64,000 nt of DNA. Source: Sporosarcina sp. P32b (GTDB lineage Bacteria; Bacillota; Bacilli; Bacillales_A; Planococcaceae). This document shows, piece after piece, positions 27,754 through 37,715 of the stretch (the stretch's first letter is position 1; each line of letters starts with the position of its first letter). Below the pieces are notes generated by a model. The model saw only the letters and a program-made list of their open reading frames with translations. It made no database searches and had not been told where the DNA came from. The stretch covers positions 58,657 through 122,656 of the forward strand of contig NZ_PDZB01000007.1 of the NCBI RefSeq assembly GCF_002743335.1, read 5' to 3'. A program made the position numbers and the translations under genes.

Positions 27754-29049
27754 CTATAAATGTTTTCCTTTCACATTAATTCCCGCCATCTTAAAGTGTA
27801 ATAGAAAATACATTATCAATATTGTTATAACTCCATTATTAAACAGAAATATTGGCCCGTCACTTATCCATAAACCTAAGTATGTACATAGACCAGCATA
27901 TATAAATATTATTAGAGGGGTTTTAGTTTTATTTCTAAACCAGAAGTATATACTGTGGTATATTATCCCTAATATAAATGGAAATACTATAACTCCAAAC
28001 CACGACCAATTATAAAATGCTGAACTCCATATATCTGGTGGTTCAGTTCCTCTATATGTACCATACAAAGAATTATACACAATACTTGCCACTGAAGTAT
28101 ACTCAACTTTAAATGGTAATATATTAACTAACATTATTAACCAGTCATATCCCCACACCGTTTGTTGAGAATCGATATACATCATCCCATTCAAACCCGC
28201 CCTTGAATTAACTCCAAAAATACGATCCAATATAGATAGTAATGATAATGTTAATTCATTTCCGCTAGATGAGCTTATACGACCATTTGTTATAGTTAAT
28301 ATTGATAAAATAATCGTAGATACTATAAATAAAAGTGTTAATTTTAATTTACTAATACCAGTTTTAAAATGTTTTTTTTGAAGGATTAAATAAATAAAAA
28401 TGAATAATAAAAAGAAAACAAATGCGTTTCTTTGGCCTGTTCCTAATAAAAAAGAAACGGTAAACGGAATTATAACTACACCTAATACTTTAACATTTTT
28501 ATTTTTTTGTCCGACTAATAAAAAAATATTCAATAGAGGTAAGATTATTGTTCTAAATTGATAAACATAACCAACACCACGAACTTCAGTGAAATCTTTA
28601 CGTTGTGAGGTGAATACTTGATTCCCTCCACTAATAAAGGTTTTAATGGACTCGATAAATATATTTATTCCTGCATTAAAAAAGAATATCGAACATACTA
28701 TTGTTGAAATTGAAACAAGAGTAATTATTACTTTCAATTGATAACTAGAATATGATTCGTACTTAATACTTGGTATTTCCATTACAACACTATTTTCTAT
28801 TCTTTTATTTGATCTTATTAATCCTACGACCATTATTCCGCTAACAAAAAATACCAACGACAGTAAATACATTACAGATAACTTTTCCACATAATACAAT
28901 GGATATAAAGCTTGTGACATAATAATTCCTGTAAACATTACTATTTGCATAGATACAAATATGAGTGCTGGGGTTATATGGTACCTAGTGTAATGAACTA
29001 AAATAAATAATATCGAAATAATATAATAAACTACTATTATTAAGTTCAT
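27754..29049 (-). CDS. wzy: O-antigen-type polymerase (Wzy-like)
   Basis: 431 aa integral membrane protein with about 11 to 12 TM segments and a large loop with the SLFAR/oligosaccharide-repeat-unit polymerase character (FTSQRKDFTEVRGVGYVYQF, GTGQRNAFVFF, GRISSSSGNELTLSLLS). Placed between a glycosyltransferase and the flippase. Polymerises repeat units outside the membrane. Wzy proteins are recognised by topology rather than sequence, so the linkage is unknown. Confidence 0.82.
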   Translation of the reverse strand: MNLIIVVYYIISILFILVHYTRYHITPALIFVSMQIVMFTGIIMSQALYPLYYVEKLSVMYLLSLVFFVSGIMVVGLIRSNKRIENSVVMEIPSIKYESYSSYQLKVIITLVSISTIVCSIFFFNAGINIFIESIKTFISGGNQVFTSQRKDFTEVRGVGYVYQFRTIILPLLNIFLLVGQKNKNVKVLGVVIIPFTVSFLLGTGQRNAFVFFLLFIFIYLILQKKHFKTGISKLKLTLLFIVSTIILSILTITNGRISSSSGNELTLSLLSILDRIFGVNSRAGLNGMMYIDSQQTVWGYDWLIMLVNILPFKVEYTSVASIVYNSLYGTYRGTEPPDIWSSAFYNWSWFGVIVFPFILGIIYHSIYFWFRNKTKTPLIIFIYAGLCTYLGLWISDGPIFLFNNGVITILIMYFLLHFKMAGINVKGKHL

Positions 29050-29078
29050 CTTATCAACTCCTTCATATTTGCTTAAGT

Positions 29079-30158
29079 TTATTTATTATCATGAAAAGTT
29101 AATTTCAGTAGCTTTTGGAACGATTTATTGCATTCTTTCACTTCCTTCATTTCTCGATTACATGCATTACTAAAATCCTCAAAGTTTAAATTATGGTACC
29201 ATTTATAAAATTTATCAGCCAAATTATCCAAGTCTTCATTAACAGCATATCCAGTAGTACTCTTATCAATTAGTTTCTCCATATATGTTCCTTTGTAGAC
29301 CAAAATAGGTATATGCAAGAACAATGAATAATAGTACTTTATAGATACAGCTGTATCAAGTGCAATATCGTTAAATCCGTACAAATTATTAATAACGTCA
29401 GCTTTTTCCAATAACTTACTTGTCTCTTCAAGATTAAATCTTGGTATGAATTCTACATTATTAATATTCTCTTTAGTTGCGAATTCCTCTAAGTACTTCG
29501 AACCTTCACCAAAGAATTGAATTATAAACCTATTATCATTAGCTAAGGCTTTTAATAACTTTTTGTCATTTTCAAAGAATCTAACATATCCTAAAAAACA
29601 AACTCTAATTGGTTCACCTAATTTTCTAAAAGTATTCCTAGGAATACTTTTAGATAGCACACTCTCATTAAAGCTATGAATAAGTTCATATTTTTGTTTT
29701 GGTAAAAAAGTTTTGAAACCTTCTGATGAAATAGTAGAAAAAAGTGACCTATTTATCAATAAGTACATAATGAAGTAAATAAGCGGATTTTTTTCCTTGC
29801 AATAATCTCTAATGTTAATTATATACTTTCTTTTCATACTTTTAATTAAGTATGATGAAAACAATAAAGCCGTTTCAGATCTCCAAACAATTATACGATC
29901 ATAGTTATTTTTTTTTAGAATTAAAGTGGCATATTTTTTAAATTTCAAATAAGATTTTATTTTTTTAAATTTACTATAACCTCTTTTTATTTCAACTTCG
30001 TAACGAAATACGTTCTTTGCATTAGTTTTTTCAATCTCACCATACTTATCAACATATATTATATCGTAATCTATACCTTGCTTCTCTAACTCTGCCGTGT
30101 ATAAAGAAATCAATGACATATGTTTAATATTCATAATGCTTAGTATGCAAACTTTCAT
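29079..30158 (-). CDS. Glycosyltransferase of the capsular polysaccharide cluster
   Basis: 359 aa, GT4/GT-B-like. Positions around RVCFLGYVRFFENDKKLL and FIPRFNLEETSKLLEKADVI, then KYYYSLFLHIPILVYKGTYMEK, match the second Rossmann domain of capsule glycosyltransferases. Starts one base after the capG stop, so co-translated with it. Very AT-rich. Donor and acceptor cannot be told from the sequence. Confidence 0.75.
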   Translation of the reverse strand: MKVCILSIMNIKHMSLISLYTAELEKQGIDYDIIYVDKYGEIEKTNAKNVFRYEVEIKRGYSKFKKIKSYLKFKKYATLILKKNNYDRIIVWRSETALLFSSYLIKSMKRKYIINIRDYCKEKNPLIYFIMYLLINRSLFSTISSEGFKTFLPKQKYELIHSFNESVLSKSIPRNTFRKLGEPIRVCFLGYVRFFENDKKLLKALANDNRFIIQFFGEGSKYLEEFATKENINNVEFIPRFNLEETSKLLEKADVINNLYGFNDIALDTAVSIKYYYSLFLHIPILVYKGTYMEKLIDKSTTGYAVNEDLDNLADKFYKWYHNLNFEDFSNACNREMKEVKECNKSFQKLLKLTFHDNK

Positions 30159-30159
30159 T

Positions 30160-31284
30160 TTACTTATTCCACACTATTCTATTAACATAATCTGTATAAG
30201 ACAAAATAACTCTTAATACTTTATCTGAAACATTAGGCATAGTATAATCGTTCACACTTCGAAGGGTTTCCATTTCTTGTGTATCTAGAATAACCAAACT
30301 TTGTAAAATTCTTTCTTTATTGAGACCAACCATCATAACAGATGCCTCTTCCATTGCCTCTGGTCTTTCATGAGCCTGTCTGATATTGAGAGCTCTAAAG
30401 CTCAAAATAGAAGACTCTTCACTAATTGTTCCACTGTCACTAAGAACAGCCTTGGAGTTCATTTGAAGTTTTATATAATCATTAAACCCTAAAGGTTTCA
30501 TAATTTTCACTAATGCATTAAACACAACACCTTGTGAATTAATCATTTTTTGTGTTCTGGGATGCGTACTTACAATAACAGGCATATTGTAAGTCTCTGC
30601 AACCGCATTTAAACTGTCAACTAAATCCATAAAATTAGTTTCTGAATTAATATTTTCTTCTCTGTGTGCAGAGACCACAAAATACCTTCCCTCTTTAAGT
30701 TCTAATCTATCTAATACATCTGACTTTTTAATATCTTCTTTTCTAGAATTAAGAACTTCAAACATAGGGCTTCCTGTCTTAATAATTCGATCGGCTGGTA
30801 GTCCCTCTCTTAATAAATATTCTCTTGCAATATCACTATAAGTTAAATTAATATCTGCTGTATGATCAACAATTTTTCTATTTGTTTCTTCTGGGACTCT
30901 TTGGTCAAAGCATCTATTCCCAGCTTCCATATGGAATATAGGAATCTGTCTTCTTTTTGCTGCAATCGCACATAAACAGCTGTTTGTATCTCCCAATACT
31001 AATAAAGCATCTGGTTTTACTTCTTCCATAATGGGATCTATTTTAATTAATATATTACCAATTGTTTCTACTGCCGTTCCTATTGCGGCGTTAAGGAAGT
31101 AATCTGGCTTTCTTAAATTAAAATCTTTGAAAAACACTTCATTTAATTCATAATCATAATTCTGTCCTGTATGAACAAGTATATGTTCAATTGCATTTGA
31201 TTCTTCTAATTTATTAATTACTGCCGAAAGTCGAATAATTTCTGGTCTAGTACCTACGACTGTCATAACTTTTAATTTTTTCAT
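30160..31284 (-). CDS. capG: UDP-N-acetyl-L-fucosamine synthase (CapG/FnlC-like 2-epimerase)
   Basis: 374 aa from ATG 31284 (GGAGG upstream; an earlier ATG at 31341 overlaps capF by 50 bp and lacks a site). A WecB-fold epimerase of the FnlC branch: VVGTRPEIIRLSAVINKLEE, HTGQNYDYELNEVFFKDF, GDTNSCLCAIAAKRRQIPIFHMEAGNRCFDQRVPEE, SAHREENI, STHPRTQKMI, DSGTISEES. Last step to UDP-L-FucNAc. Order capE-capF-capG is conserved in many capsule clusters. Confidence 0.9.
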   Translation of the reverse strand: MKKLKVMTVVGTRPEIIRLSAVINKLEESNAIEHILVHTGQNYDYELNEVFFKDFNLRKPDYFLNAAIGTAVETIGNILIKIDPIMEEVKPDALLVLGDTNSCLCAIAAKRRQIPIFHMEAGNRCFDQRVPEETNRKIVDHTADINLTYSDIAREYLLREGLPADRIIKTGSPMFEVLNSRKEDIKKSDVLDRLELKEGRYFVVSAHREENINSETNFMDLVDSLNAVAETYNMPVIVSTHPRTQKMINSQGVVFNALVKIMKPLGFNDYIKLQMNSKAVLSDSGTISEESSILSFRALNIRQAHERPEAMEEASVMMVGLNKERILQSLVILDTQEMETLRSVNDYTMPNVSDKVLRVILSYTDYVNRIVWNK

Positions 31285-31291
31285 TATAACT

Positions 31292-32401
31292 TTATACCTC
31301 CAAAAAGTATGTGTCAGGATCATCGGGATTAAAACTTTCATTCACCCACATTACAGTTACTAAGTTTTCATGCCCGACATTAACTATAGAGTGCGTATAC
31401 CCTACTGGTATATCGACTACTTGAAGCTTATCTCCACTCACTTTATACTCAATGACTTCCTCTGTATGAATATTTCTAAATCTTATCAAGCCTATACCAC
31501 TAACTACAAGGAATTTTTCATTTTTTGTGTGATGCCAATGATTACCTTTTGTAATACCAGGTTTAGAAACATTCACAGATACTTGGCCTCTATCAGGTGT
31601 CCTTATAAATTCTGTAAAGGAACCTCTGTTATCTACATTCATTTTTAACTTGTATGAAAATTCATCTGTAGGTAAAAAACTTAAATATGTACTGTATAAT
31701 TTTTTAGTAAGTGGATCATCCATATTAGGAACGCTTAAATTTGTTCTAGATTCTTTAAAGCCTTTAATAAGACTTGCTAAGTTTCCTAACTTAATTGTAT
31801 ATGTTGTTTCTACAATACAAAAGCTATCATTTTTAGTTGGATTCCCTTTAAGTGCTTTCACAAATTCGGCTAATACATCATCGATATAACACAGAGTAAG
31901 GTCTGCGTCTGGATCATTAACCTGAATATCTAAATCTCTAGCTATGTTGTAACAATAAGTTGCAACAACTGTATTATAGTTAGGTTTACTCCATTTTCCA
32001 AATAAATTTGGGAGTCTATATACAAATACTTCTGTACCTGTCTTCATTGAGTGTTCGAATAGCAAATCCTCAACGGCTTTTTTGCTAGTGCCATAAGGGT
32101 TTTCTTTTTCGGCTTGGATTGAAGAAGTGATAAGTATTGGTGATTTGTTGTTATATTTTTTTAGAAGTTCTAATAACTTTGATGTGAAACCATAGTTCCC
32201 ATCCATGAATTCTTCTTCATTTTCAGGTCTGTTTACTCCGGCTAAATGGTATATAAAGTCGCATTTCTTTGTGTACTCTTCTAAGTCATTCATAGTATTA
32301 TTTCTTGTATACAGTAGTAAGTCTTCATACCCTTGACTTTCCAACTCAGCAACTAAGTTTTTACCCAAGAATCCTCCTGCACCTGTTATAAGTATTTTCA
32401 C
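31292..32401 (-). CDS. capF: UDP-2-acetamido-2,6-dideoxy-hexulose reductase, bifunctional CapF type
   Basis: 369 aa. N-terminal SDR (ITGAGGFLGKNLVAEL; SSIQAEKENPYGTSKKAVEDL with Tyr/Lys) and a C-terminal cupin domain from about residue 245 (VSVNVSKPGITKGNHWHHTKNEKFLVV, metal-binding His/Glu). This two-domain shape is specific to CapF/FnlB, which carries out the cupin 3-epimerisation and SDR reduction after CapE. The start overlaps capE by 4 bp (ATGA). Confidence 0.92.
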   Translation of the reverse strand: MKILITGAGGFLGKNLVAELESQGYEDLLLYTRNNTMNDLEEYTKKCDFIYHLAGVNRPENEEEFMDGNYGFTSKLLELLKKYNNKSPILITSSIQAEKENPYGTSKKAVEDLLFEHSMKTGTEVFVYRLPNLFGKWSKPNYNTVVATYCYNIARDLDIQVNDPDADLTLCYIDDVLAEFVKALKGNPTKNDSFCIVETTYTIKLGNLASLIKGFKESRTNLSVPNMDDPLTKKLYSTYLSFLPTDEFSYKLKMNVDNRGSFTEFIRTPDRGQVSVNVSKPGITKGNHWHHTKNEKFLVVSGIGLIRFRNIHTEEVIEYKVSGDKLQVVDIPVGYTHSIVNVGHENLVTVMWVNESFNPDDPDTYFLEV

Positions 32402-33420
32402 TTATTATTCCATCCTTTCAATTCATCCTGAATGTAAGGAAGTTCTAAGAGTTTACCTTTAATTTGTTCTATTGAAAGTCTATAGGTATTGTGTGAGTTG
32501 TATTCTTCATCCGTAGAAAACTTCGCATTTCCTTCTTCAAAGTATTTATCATAGTTAAGATCACGATTATCTGCCGGAACCCTGTAAAAACCTTCTAAGT
32601 CATCTGCTACAACATGTTCTTCCCTAGTAAGAAGCGTCTCGTATAATTTTTCACCGTGTCGAGTACCTATTAATTTTACTTCGTTATCAGCATTAAAAAT
32701 TTCTTTTACTGCTTGTGCTAAATCTTCTATTGTAGAAGCCGGAGATTTTTGAACCATAATATCACCTGCTTCAGCATTCTTAAATGCAAAGACAACAAGT
32801 TCAACTGCTTCTTCAAGACTCATAAGGAATCTTGTCATATAAGGATCTGTCACTGTAAGCGGCTTTCCGGCTTTAACCTGTTCCACGAAAAGCGGAATAA
32901 CTGACCCGCGTGAAGCCATGACATTTCCGTATCTCGTTCCGCATATAAGTGTTTTTTCAGGAGAGACCGTTTTTGCTTTGGCAACAAATACTTTTTCCAT
33001 CATTGCTTTTGAAATTCCCATCGCATTGATTGGGTAGGCAGCTTTATCTGTTGATAGACAAATAACTTTTTTAACTCCATATTCTATTGAAGCATTCAAT
33101 ACATTTTCTGTTCCAATTACATTTGTTTTTACTGCCTCCATTGGAAAGAATTCGCATGATGGAACTTGTTTAAGTGCCGCAGCATGAAATACATAATCAA
33201 CATCATTCATTGCATACTTTACACTTGCTAGATCACGGACATCTCCTAAATAAAACTTTAATTTATCATTATTATAAATTTTACGCATATCATCTTGTTT
33301 CTTTTCATCACGTGAAAAAATACGTATTTCTTTTACATCTGTATGTAAGAATCGCTCCATAACCGCATTACCAAAGGACCCCGTTCCACCCGTTATTAAT
33401 AATGTTTTACCCTTAAACAT
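32398..33420 (-). CDS. capE: UDP-N-acetylglucosamine 4,6-dehydratase (5-epimerising), CapE
   Basis: 340 aa. Extended SDR: ITGGTGSFGNAVMERFL (nucleotide site), FHAAALKQVP, LSTDKAAYPINAMGISKAMMEK (catalytic triad) and GTRYGNVMASRGSVIPLF. CapE/FnlA dehydrates UDP-GlcNAc with C5 inversion, first step to UDP-L-FucNAc. No TM segments, unlike the 618-aa relative at 39392. Directly followed by capF. Confidence 0.92.
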   Translation of the reverse strand: MFKGKTLLITGGTGSFGNAVMERFLHTDVKEIRIFSRDEKKQDDMRKIYNNDKLKFYLGDVRDLASVKYAMNDVDYVFHAAALKQVPSCEFFPMEAVKTNVIGTENVLNASIEYGVKKVICLSTDKAAYPINAMGISKAMMEKVFVAKAKTVSPEKTLICGTRYGNVMASRGSVIPLFVEQVKAGKPLTVTDPYMTRFLMSLEEAVELVVFAFKNAEAGDIMVQKSPASTIEDLAQAVKEIFNADNEVKLIGTRHGEKLYETLLTREEHVVADDLEGFYRVPADNRDLNYDKYFEEGNAKFSTDEEYNSHNTYRLSIEQIKGKLLELPYIQDELKGWNNK

Positions 33421-33425
33421 ATTTA

Positions 33426-34661
33426 CTAACCCTCCAGTATTTTCCGCATCATGTCAACATATTGTTTGGTGCAATGCTCCTTAGTGTACTTTTCCAGAAA
33501 AACATTCCTGCAATTTCTTCCCATTGCTTCACGTTTTCCTTTATCATCTTTAAGTTCTAAAATAGCACTTACTAATTTTAAACTTTCTCCTACTTGCATT
33601 GAATATCCCGCATTGTTATTTGTTAAATCTTTTGCTATATCAGAGTCTGCCCCTATGATAGCTATTACTGGCTTGCTAGCCATCATGTAGCCGTATGTCT
33701 TACTTGGAACAGCTAAACCCGTCAAACCATCCGCTAGACTTACAATGAAGCAATCACTAATGTTAAGTGCGTCCTGAAAATCTTGTCCATGTAAGAAGTC
33801 AAATATCCTCACATTATATAGACTCTCTTTTTCAATGATCTCCTTCAAAACCTCCATTTTATTTCCATGCCCAGCGAAAATAAATTGTACTTTACTATCG
33901 TTTTTAAATTGCCGAATAGCTGCAACTATCGTATCAAGATCCTGACATATACCCATGTTACCAAAATATGACACTACAAATTTTTCGTCCTTCAGTATTG
34001 AACTGAATAGCTTATTTTTTGTAGACTCTGTTAAATTAGATACCCCTTTATCTTCATACCAATTAGGGATTACTTCAATCTGATTTCCAGATAATGCTGA
34101 TCTATGGTCAAGTAAATAGGTTTTCATTTCATATGATAAAGCAACTACTTTATTTACACGCTTAAAAATAATTTTATTAATAGTTTTCATCATTTTACTT
34201 ATAATGCCATCTTTTGAAATAGTATTTGTAATATAAGCCATCTCGGGATAAACATCATAACTTACGAATATAACCTTTGTTTTAAATAGTTTATTAGCAA
34301 GAACTGCAATTAATGGTAACACGGGCGGATTTGAATACACAATTATCGCTTTATACTTTCTAAGCTCTTTAAAACGTAACGCGACCGAAAGGGTAAATGA
34401 AAAGTAATTTATTAGTCTCCCAATAAAATGACTACGTTTAAGTTGTATATACTTTAATCTTTTTATCCCAATACCCTTATATACTTCTTTCATTGGTACT
34501 CGGTCAGTTATGTTATATTCTTTAGGATAGCCGGTTAATGCGCCCACAGTAAAACCTGCATCAATCAGTGACACTGCAGTATCCAAAGGTAATGTTGCAG
34601 ATGAAACATATTCAGGATAAAAGTACTGACATAAAAATAAAACATCCTTCTTTTCTTTCAT
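33426..34661 (-). CDS. Group-4 glycosyltransferase (WbuB-like)
   Basis: 411 aa from ATG 34661 (GGGGAG 8 nt before it, 5 bp after the previous stop). GT-B fold: QYFYPEYVSSATLPLDTAVSL, VIFVSYDVYPEMAYIT, VSYFGNMGICQDLDTIVAAI, and GLAVPSKTYGYMMASKPVIAII, the donor site with the E/PSKxYEYMA pattern of FucNAc transferases. Immediately upstream of capE, so it may add L-FucNAc to the primed sugar. Donor is inferred. Confidence 0.85.
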   Translation of the reverse strand: MKEKKDVLFLCQYFYPEYVSSATLPLDTAVSLIDAGFTVGALTGYPKEYNITDRVPMKEVYKGIGIKRLKYIQLKRSHFIGRLINYFSFTLSVALRFKELRKYKAIIVYSNPPVLPLIAVLANKLFKTKVIFVSYDVYPEMAYITNTISKDGIISKMMKTINKIIFKRVNKVVALSYEMKTYLLDHRSALSGNQIEVIPNWYEDKGVSNLTESTKNKLFSSILKDEKFVVSYFGNMGICQDLDTIVAAIRQFKNDSKVQFIFAGHGNKMEVLKEIIEKESLYNVRIFDFLHGQDFQDALNISDCFIVSLADGLTGLAVPSKTYGYMMASKPVIAIIGADSDIAKDLTNNNAGYSMQVGESLKLVSAILELKDDKGKREAMGRNCRNVFLEKYTKEHCTKQYVDMMRKILEG

Positions 34662-34666
34662 TAAAC

Positions 34667-35539
34667 CTACTCCCCACCTTCGGTGCACACGACCGATTTC
34701 TTGAAAGATACTGTTTCATACTCTATTCGTACTCCATTTATTAACGTCCCTGGAGAACCTGGCATCTTCTTATCATAAATATAAGTTCCTAAGACTTTCC
34801 TAAACGTTTTAGAAAGAACTAGGGCTATTGAAAATGACCAGTTAAAGAATTTTGTTACCCTTAAATTTTTACCGTTTACATTAGCGATTAACTTAACTAA
34901 CTTAGTAGTGTTTACATATTCCTTGTTTTGCGGAAAGTATATTCCACCTACGCCATGATCAATGATTATTCGTAAAAATTCGGATAAATTGTCTATATAT
35001 ATCATGCTGCGCTTATTATCTATATCTGGAAAGAACGGTAGTTTTAAAGCCATATTCGCCAATCTACTATAGTTCCCTGGACAACCCTTTCCATACACAA
35101 TTGGCGGCCGCAGAATTGCTACATTAAAACTTCCTTTTATCATATCTAATAAAACTTGCTCTGCTTCATACTTTGACTGTGCATAAAGTGTTTTGGGTTT
35201 TGGAAAAGAATCCATAGTGATACATCCTGTCTCAGCACCATAAACTCCCATAGTACTTAGAAATATGAATTGCCTAACACCTTCTTGTTTTGCTTTCTTT
35301 GCAACCTTAACGGCTAAGTCTTTATTTATTTCAAAGTACTTAGCCTCATCATTTTCTAAATCATGAACGACTGCAGCTGTATGGAAAACGACATCATACC
35401 CCGCAAATGACTTTTCCTTCCACTCTTCACCTCTTACACTAATTCTATCTATAGAATACTTATTAGGATATTGTGAAACCCACTTTTCGAACGATGTACC
35501 TATATAACTATTAAGCCCTGTAATAAGTATCTTCTTCAT
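34667..35539 (-). CDS. NAD-dependent epimerase/4-reductase (SDR)
   Basis: 290 aa. ITGLNSYIGTSFEKW (Rossmann Gly pattern), HTAAVVHDL, STMGVYGAE and YAQSKYEAEQVL (Tyr/Lys). Resembles nucleotide-sugar 4-reductases (WbpV/WreQ type) that pair with a priming transferase to give a QuiNAc-type sugar. Overlaps the sugar transferase gene by 4 bp. The product sugar is inferred from pairing and is not proven. Confidence 0.78.
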   Translation of the reverse strand: MKKILITGLNSYIGTSFEKWVSQYPNKYSIDRISVRGEEWKEKSFAGYDVVFHTAAVVHDLENDEAKYFEINKDLAVKVAKKAKQEGVRQFIFLSTMGVYGAETGCITMDSFPKPKTLYAQSKYEAEQVLLDMIKGSFNVAILRPPIVYGKGCPGNYSRLANMALKLPFFPDIDNKRSMIYIDNLSEFLRIIIDHGVGGIYFPQNKEYVNTTKLVKLIANVNGKNLRVTKFFNWSFSIALVLSKTFRKVLGTYIYDKKMPGSPGTLINGVRIEYETVSFKKSVVCTEGGE

Positions 35540-36189
35540 TTTGGAACAGTCTCCTCTTTGGATGCAGCTACCTCTGGACGACCAATCTCAACTATGCTCT
35601 TATTCATATATCGATCTTCGCCAAATAAGACGACACCAACCGTTCTTATAATAATCTTTAAGTCCAACCATAAACTAAAATGCTCAACGTAATAAACATC
35701 CAATTTATATCTATCCTCTAAAGAAAGGTGAATATTGCCACTTACTTGTGCTAATCCCGTCATGCCCGGGTTCATCTTAAGCCTTTTTGCAATTTCATAT
35801 GTATAATCTTCTAGAGAAGCAATCCGTTCAGGTCTAGGGCCAACTAGACTCATTTCACCCTTCAATACATTTAGAACTTGTGGTACTTCATCGATTTTAC
35901 TTCTTCTAAGAAACTTCCCGATAGAAGTGATTCGCTCATCGTTCTTCCCAACCTCTTGACCTTTTATCATGGTTTCTGAACCAGTCTTCATCGTACGTAA
36001 TTTATAAATTTTAAATATTTTTTTATGTAATCCAGGGCGATCTTGTAAGAATAGTACAGGACCGGGCGATGTAATCTTAATTAATAATGCAATTAATATC
36101 CAAATAGGTAGAAATAAAATAAGAACGACTGAGGAAGCTAAAATATCAAATATACGTTTCACTGTTTTTTGTATTTTTTTATTTTCCAT
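35536..36189 (-). CDS. Priming polyprenyl-phosphate sugar-1-phosphate transferase (PglC-like)
   Basis: 217 aa monotopic PGT. One re-entrant hydrophobic helix (SVVLILFLPIWILIALLIK), SPGPVLFLQDRPGLHKKIFKIYKLRTM with the catalytic Asp/Glu region (KIDEVPQVLNVLKGEMSLVGPRPE), typical of PglC/WcaJ-C enzymes. Attaches the first sugar phosphate to undecaprenyl phosphate to start the repeat unit. Overlaps the formyltransferase gene start/stop by one base. Confidence 0.93.
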   Translation of the reverse strand: MENKKIQKTVKRIFDILASSVVLILFLPIWILIALLIKITSPGPVLFLQDRPGLHKKIFKIYKLRTMKTGSETMIKGQEVGKNDERITSIGKFLRRSKIDEVPQVLNVLKGEMSLVGPRPERIASLEDYTYEIAKRLKMNPGMTGLAQVSGNIHLSLEDRYKLDVYYVEHFSLWLDLKIIIRTVGVVLFGEDRYMNKSIVEIGRPEVAASKEETVPK

Positions 36190-37013
36190 TATAATCCCTC
36201 TATCTCATATTCAATCGGAACAAGGAAGCCATCACTAAGTTGAATGTCACCTTCATTTTTATTTATCTTGGCTGACCATATCCTTGTTATCTTATTTCCT
36301 TCTTTATAAAATGCCCCGGGATATGGGTGGGTAACAGCTCTTACCAAACAATCAGCTTCATCCATCGACATACTATTTAAAACTTCTCCATCTTTTGGTT
36401 TTCTACCCGGCCACTCGGTAGCCTTGGCATCATCTTGTTTTGTTAAGTTGATTTTTCCATTAACGATATCTTTCCAGTACTTTGAAATGAGATTTATATG
36501 CATAGCGTTTACTTTTTCATAAAGCCCTGTTGCTGTAGATTTATTATCAAGTTGTATGACTCCCTGACCAATAATATCTCCAGTATCAATACCCTCATCA
36601 AGCTTAAACATCGTTACACCTGTTTCATCTAATTTCTTAATGATTGCCCATGGAATAGCTGCCCTTCCCCTACCAACTGGTAATAGAGTTGGGTGCATTC
36701 CAATGCAACCATGCGTTGGAGTTTCAAGTAATTCTTTCTTTGCAATTTGTGACCAACCAATAATAAATAACCAATCAATTTCATGTGATTTAAGTTTGTC
36801 TATTACTATTGGATCGTTGATATTATTGACTTTCAATAGTGGCGTAGATTGTTCGTTGGCAATATCATCAAGGTATATTCTCCCTGACTTATTCTTAGCT
36901 ATTTCATCGTTGAGCGTAATAAGCAAGTCTATATGACCGCCAATTCTATTAATTTCTTCAATGCAGCTTTTCCCCAATTGAACACAAGTTGCAAATGCTA
37001 TTTTCATTTCCAA
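36189..37013 (-). CDS. Formyltransferase-family sugar-modifying enzyme
   Basis: 274 aa from TTG 37013 (AGGAGG 7 nt upstream; ATG 37007 is the alternative). Methionyl-tRNA-formyltransferase-like fold: LFIIGWSQIAKKELLE, GMHPTLLPVGRGRAAIPWAI, and DEGIDTGDIIGQG. The usual Asn of the Asn-x-His pair is Gly here (IGMH), as in a subfamily found in polysaccharide clusters. Adjacent to a PIG-L deacetylase: together they could swap an N-acetyl for an N-formyl group on an amino sugar. That pairing is inference. Confidence 0.82.
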   Translation of the reverse strand: MEMKIAFATCVQLGKSCIEEINRIGGHIDLLITLNDEIAKNKSGRIYLDDIANEQSTPLLKVNNINDPIVIDKLKSHEIDWLFIIGWSQIAKKELLETPTHGCIGMHPTLLPVGRGRAAIPWAIIKKLDETGVTMFKLDEGIDTGDIIGQGVIQLDNKSTATGLYEKVNAMHINLISKYWKDIVNGKINLTKQDDAKATEWPGRKPKDGEVLNSMSMDEADCLVRAVTHPYPGAFYKEGNKITRIWSAKINKNEGDIQLSDGFLVPIEYEIEGL

Positions 37014-37034
37014 GTTACTTCCTCCTCCAAACAA

Positions 37035-37715
37035 TTAAAATCCGCGTCTGAATACACTTTCAAAAGCTTCAGCATAAACCATACCTGCTTGACCACCCCT
37101 ATATGCAGCTAGGCCTTTAATTGCTTCCCTGCTTCTTGGATGAGGATAATCCCTCATAACATCACGATATTGGGCAAGAGCCTCTAACTTTTTATCAACA
37201 CCCACTTCACCTACTTTTATAAAAGTATTAGGTGAAAATTGATTCATCGCTTTATTGAGTCCCCACTCTGTAGAAGATGGCACTTCCATAAACAGCAATT
37301 CTTTTAATGATGGGGTATCATTTCTCCGTTGGAACAACCTTACCGCTGCTTGACAGGCTAGAGAAGTATGTAAATGATCATTATTTGCGTCTGCTGGATG
37401 GTGAGTAAACACTACATCAGCATTTGCTTCGATAATTGCTTTTTCTATAAACTGAACAATTTTCAAATGTGGCACTGTATTGAATTTTATATTTGGGAAA
37501 TCCCCTAAAATAACTTTATCGACACCTATTATTTCCATTGAATTATGTAAATCTTCATTAAGTTCTTCATTAGTCGGGCGATAATTTCTTGCATTCACTT
37601 CTCCTGATAAAATGCAGACATTTACTGAATGTCCTTCCTGAGCAAGTTTATACATGGTAGCGCCTGCCCCTAATATCTCATCATCTGGATGTGCAACTAC
37701 TACTAAATATGACAT
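37035..37715 (-). CDS. PIG-L family deacetylase
   Basis: 226 aa from ATG 37715 (TGAGG 9 nt upstream). Zinc site AHPDDEILG and HHPADANNDHLHTS, the PIG-L/LmbE signature. Hydrolyses N-acetyl groups from GlcNAc-type sugars. First gene of the large minus-strand polysaccharide operon, 21 bp before the formyltransferase start, so the two were probably selected together. Confidence 0.9.
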   Translation of the reverse strand: MSYLVVVAHPDDEILGAGATMYKLAQEGHSVNVCILSGEVNARNYRPTNEELNEDLHNSMEIIGVDKVILGDFPNIKFNTVPHLKIVQFIEKAIIEANADVVFTHHPADANNDHLHTSLACQAAVRLFQRRNDTPSLKELLFMEVPSSTEWGLNKAMNQFSPNTFIKVGEVGVDKKLEALAQYRDVMRDYPHPRSREAIKGLAAYRGGQAGMVYAEAFESVFRRGF

